DNA from: Plasmopara viticola
Taxonomy: Eukaryota; Oomycota; Peronosporomycetes; Peronosporales; Peronosporaceae
Reading direction: 5' to 3'
NCBI GenBank assembly: GCA_001695595.3
Contig: MBPM02000211.1
Span: 1-62,623, forward strand
Length of the DNA stretch: 62,623 nucleotides
Of this stretch, positions 62,460 through 62,623 are shown in pieces. Each line of letters opens with the position of its first letter. The first letter of the stretch is position 1. A program made the position numbers and the translations under genes. The notes under the pieces are model-generated. The model did no database searches. It had not been told where the DNA came from and saw nothing but the letters and a program-made list of their open reading frames with translations.

Positions 62460-62623
62460 ATTCGCTCATAGATATTCACAACACTACTAAAATTTCATGA
62501 TGCGGTCATCAAACCGCCTTTCTTTTGCTGTTATATTCATCACCTAGTGTTTAATCTTCGCTCTAACTAAAGGCCGTCATATACCCAATTTCCATTTGAA
62601 ATAACAGAACGCGCACTTTGATT

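Larger units (their letters stand above)
31967..62623. repeat. Tandem array of ~855-bp tRNA-Ser/tRNA-Val units, with inversion and LINE insertions
   Basis: tRNA-Ser starts at 38667, 39522, 40378 and 41233 (steps 855, 856, 855). tRNA-Val starts at 38270, 39126, 39981, 40836 and 41692 (steps 855-856). On the right the order is inverted, with Val at 50379, 51229 and 52085 and Ser at 50829, 51680 and 52534. Spacers between the tRNAs are nearly identical among copies from 37.8 kb on. They are clearly older at 31.97-33.6 kb, the left edge. The array is interrupted by copy C, LINE-A, LINE-B and copy D. Confidence 0.93.

Noticed and set aside
31967..62623. Repeats as a CRISPR array or satellite without genes
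   Set aside because: The unit is about 855 bp with two cloverleaf-forming tRNA genes; it has no short direct repeats with unique spacers.

Overview
The window looks like a nuclear contig of an oomycete, probably a Phytophthora or downy-mildew relative. Housekeeping genes carry short GT-AG introns (59-88 bp where both splice sites could be placed), intergenic DNA is AT-rich, and there are Copia elements plus two full-length LINEs of higher GC. The genus is inference; no rRNA or marker gene is present to fix it.

Layout. 1-2260: 3' part of a decayed Ty1/Copia element entering from the left edge. 2265-4545: no convincing gene. 4600-5767 (-): POLR1C (RPAC1, shared Pol I/III subunit), three exons and one apparent 1-nt frameshift. 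5768-8170: no gene. 8170-10070 (-): broken pieces of an MFS transporter and an unrecognised gene. 10510-15051 is the dense core: BRF1 (-), NDUFA13/GRIM-19 (+, divergent from BRF1) and PSMD3/RPN3 (-, convergent with NDUFA13). 15280-20400: gene-poor, with old copies of the tRNA repeat. 20409-21993 (-): a DUF1688/URC4-type protein in five exons, again with one apparent 1-nt frameshift. 22873-24468 (+): PAM16 and a four-exon type I isopentenyl-diphosphate isomerase. 24633-25523 (-): a two-exon gene for an eight-cysteine secreted protein. 25731-31800: decayed DNA with a degenerate Copia element between two diverged LTR-like ends.

31970-62623 is one large tandem array with a unit of about 855 bp. 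Each unit holds a tRNA-Ser (anticodon AGA, 81 nt, long variable arm) and a tRNA-Val-like gene (anticodon AAC, 73 nt). The array runs on the + strand up to about 42032, then flips and runs on the - strand to the window end. Four LINE insertions interrupt it, all inside tRNA-Ser genes and all antisense to the tRNA. Copy C (33654-about 37822, -), LINE-A (42305-50039, +) and copy D (61266-62051, +) end at the same nucleotide, between tRNA positions 15 and 16 in the A box. LINE-B (52564-60347, +) is a related but distinct family whose 3' end lies between positions 64 and 65 in the B box. LINE-A and copy D are flanked by a 15-bp duplication of tRNA positions 1-15, so an uninterrupted tRNA-Ser is kept on the LINE 5' side; LINE-B splits its target.

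The LINEs encode an ORF1 protein and an ORF2 with AP-endonuclease, reverse transcriptase and C-terminal zinc-binding region. ORF2 has no in-frame ATG near its start in either family, and ORF1 ends in a conserved overlap. Copy C also shows a third ORF downstream of ORF2 with a chromodomain and a region laid out like a cysteine peptidase. LINE-A and copy D carry a shortened version of this third ORF. This tRNA array with its promoter-box-targeting, third-ORF-bearing LINEs is the most interesting system in the window. All copies seen here carry nonsense codons or frameshifts, so none is clearly active.
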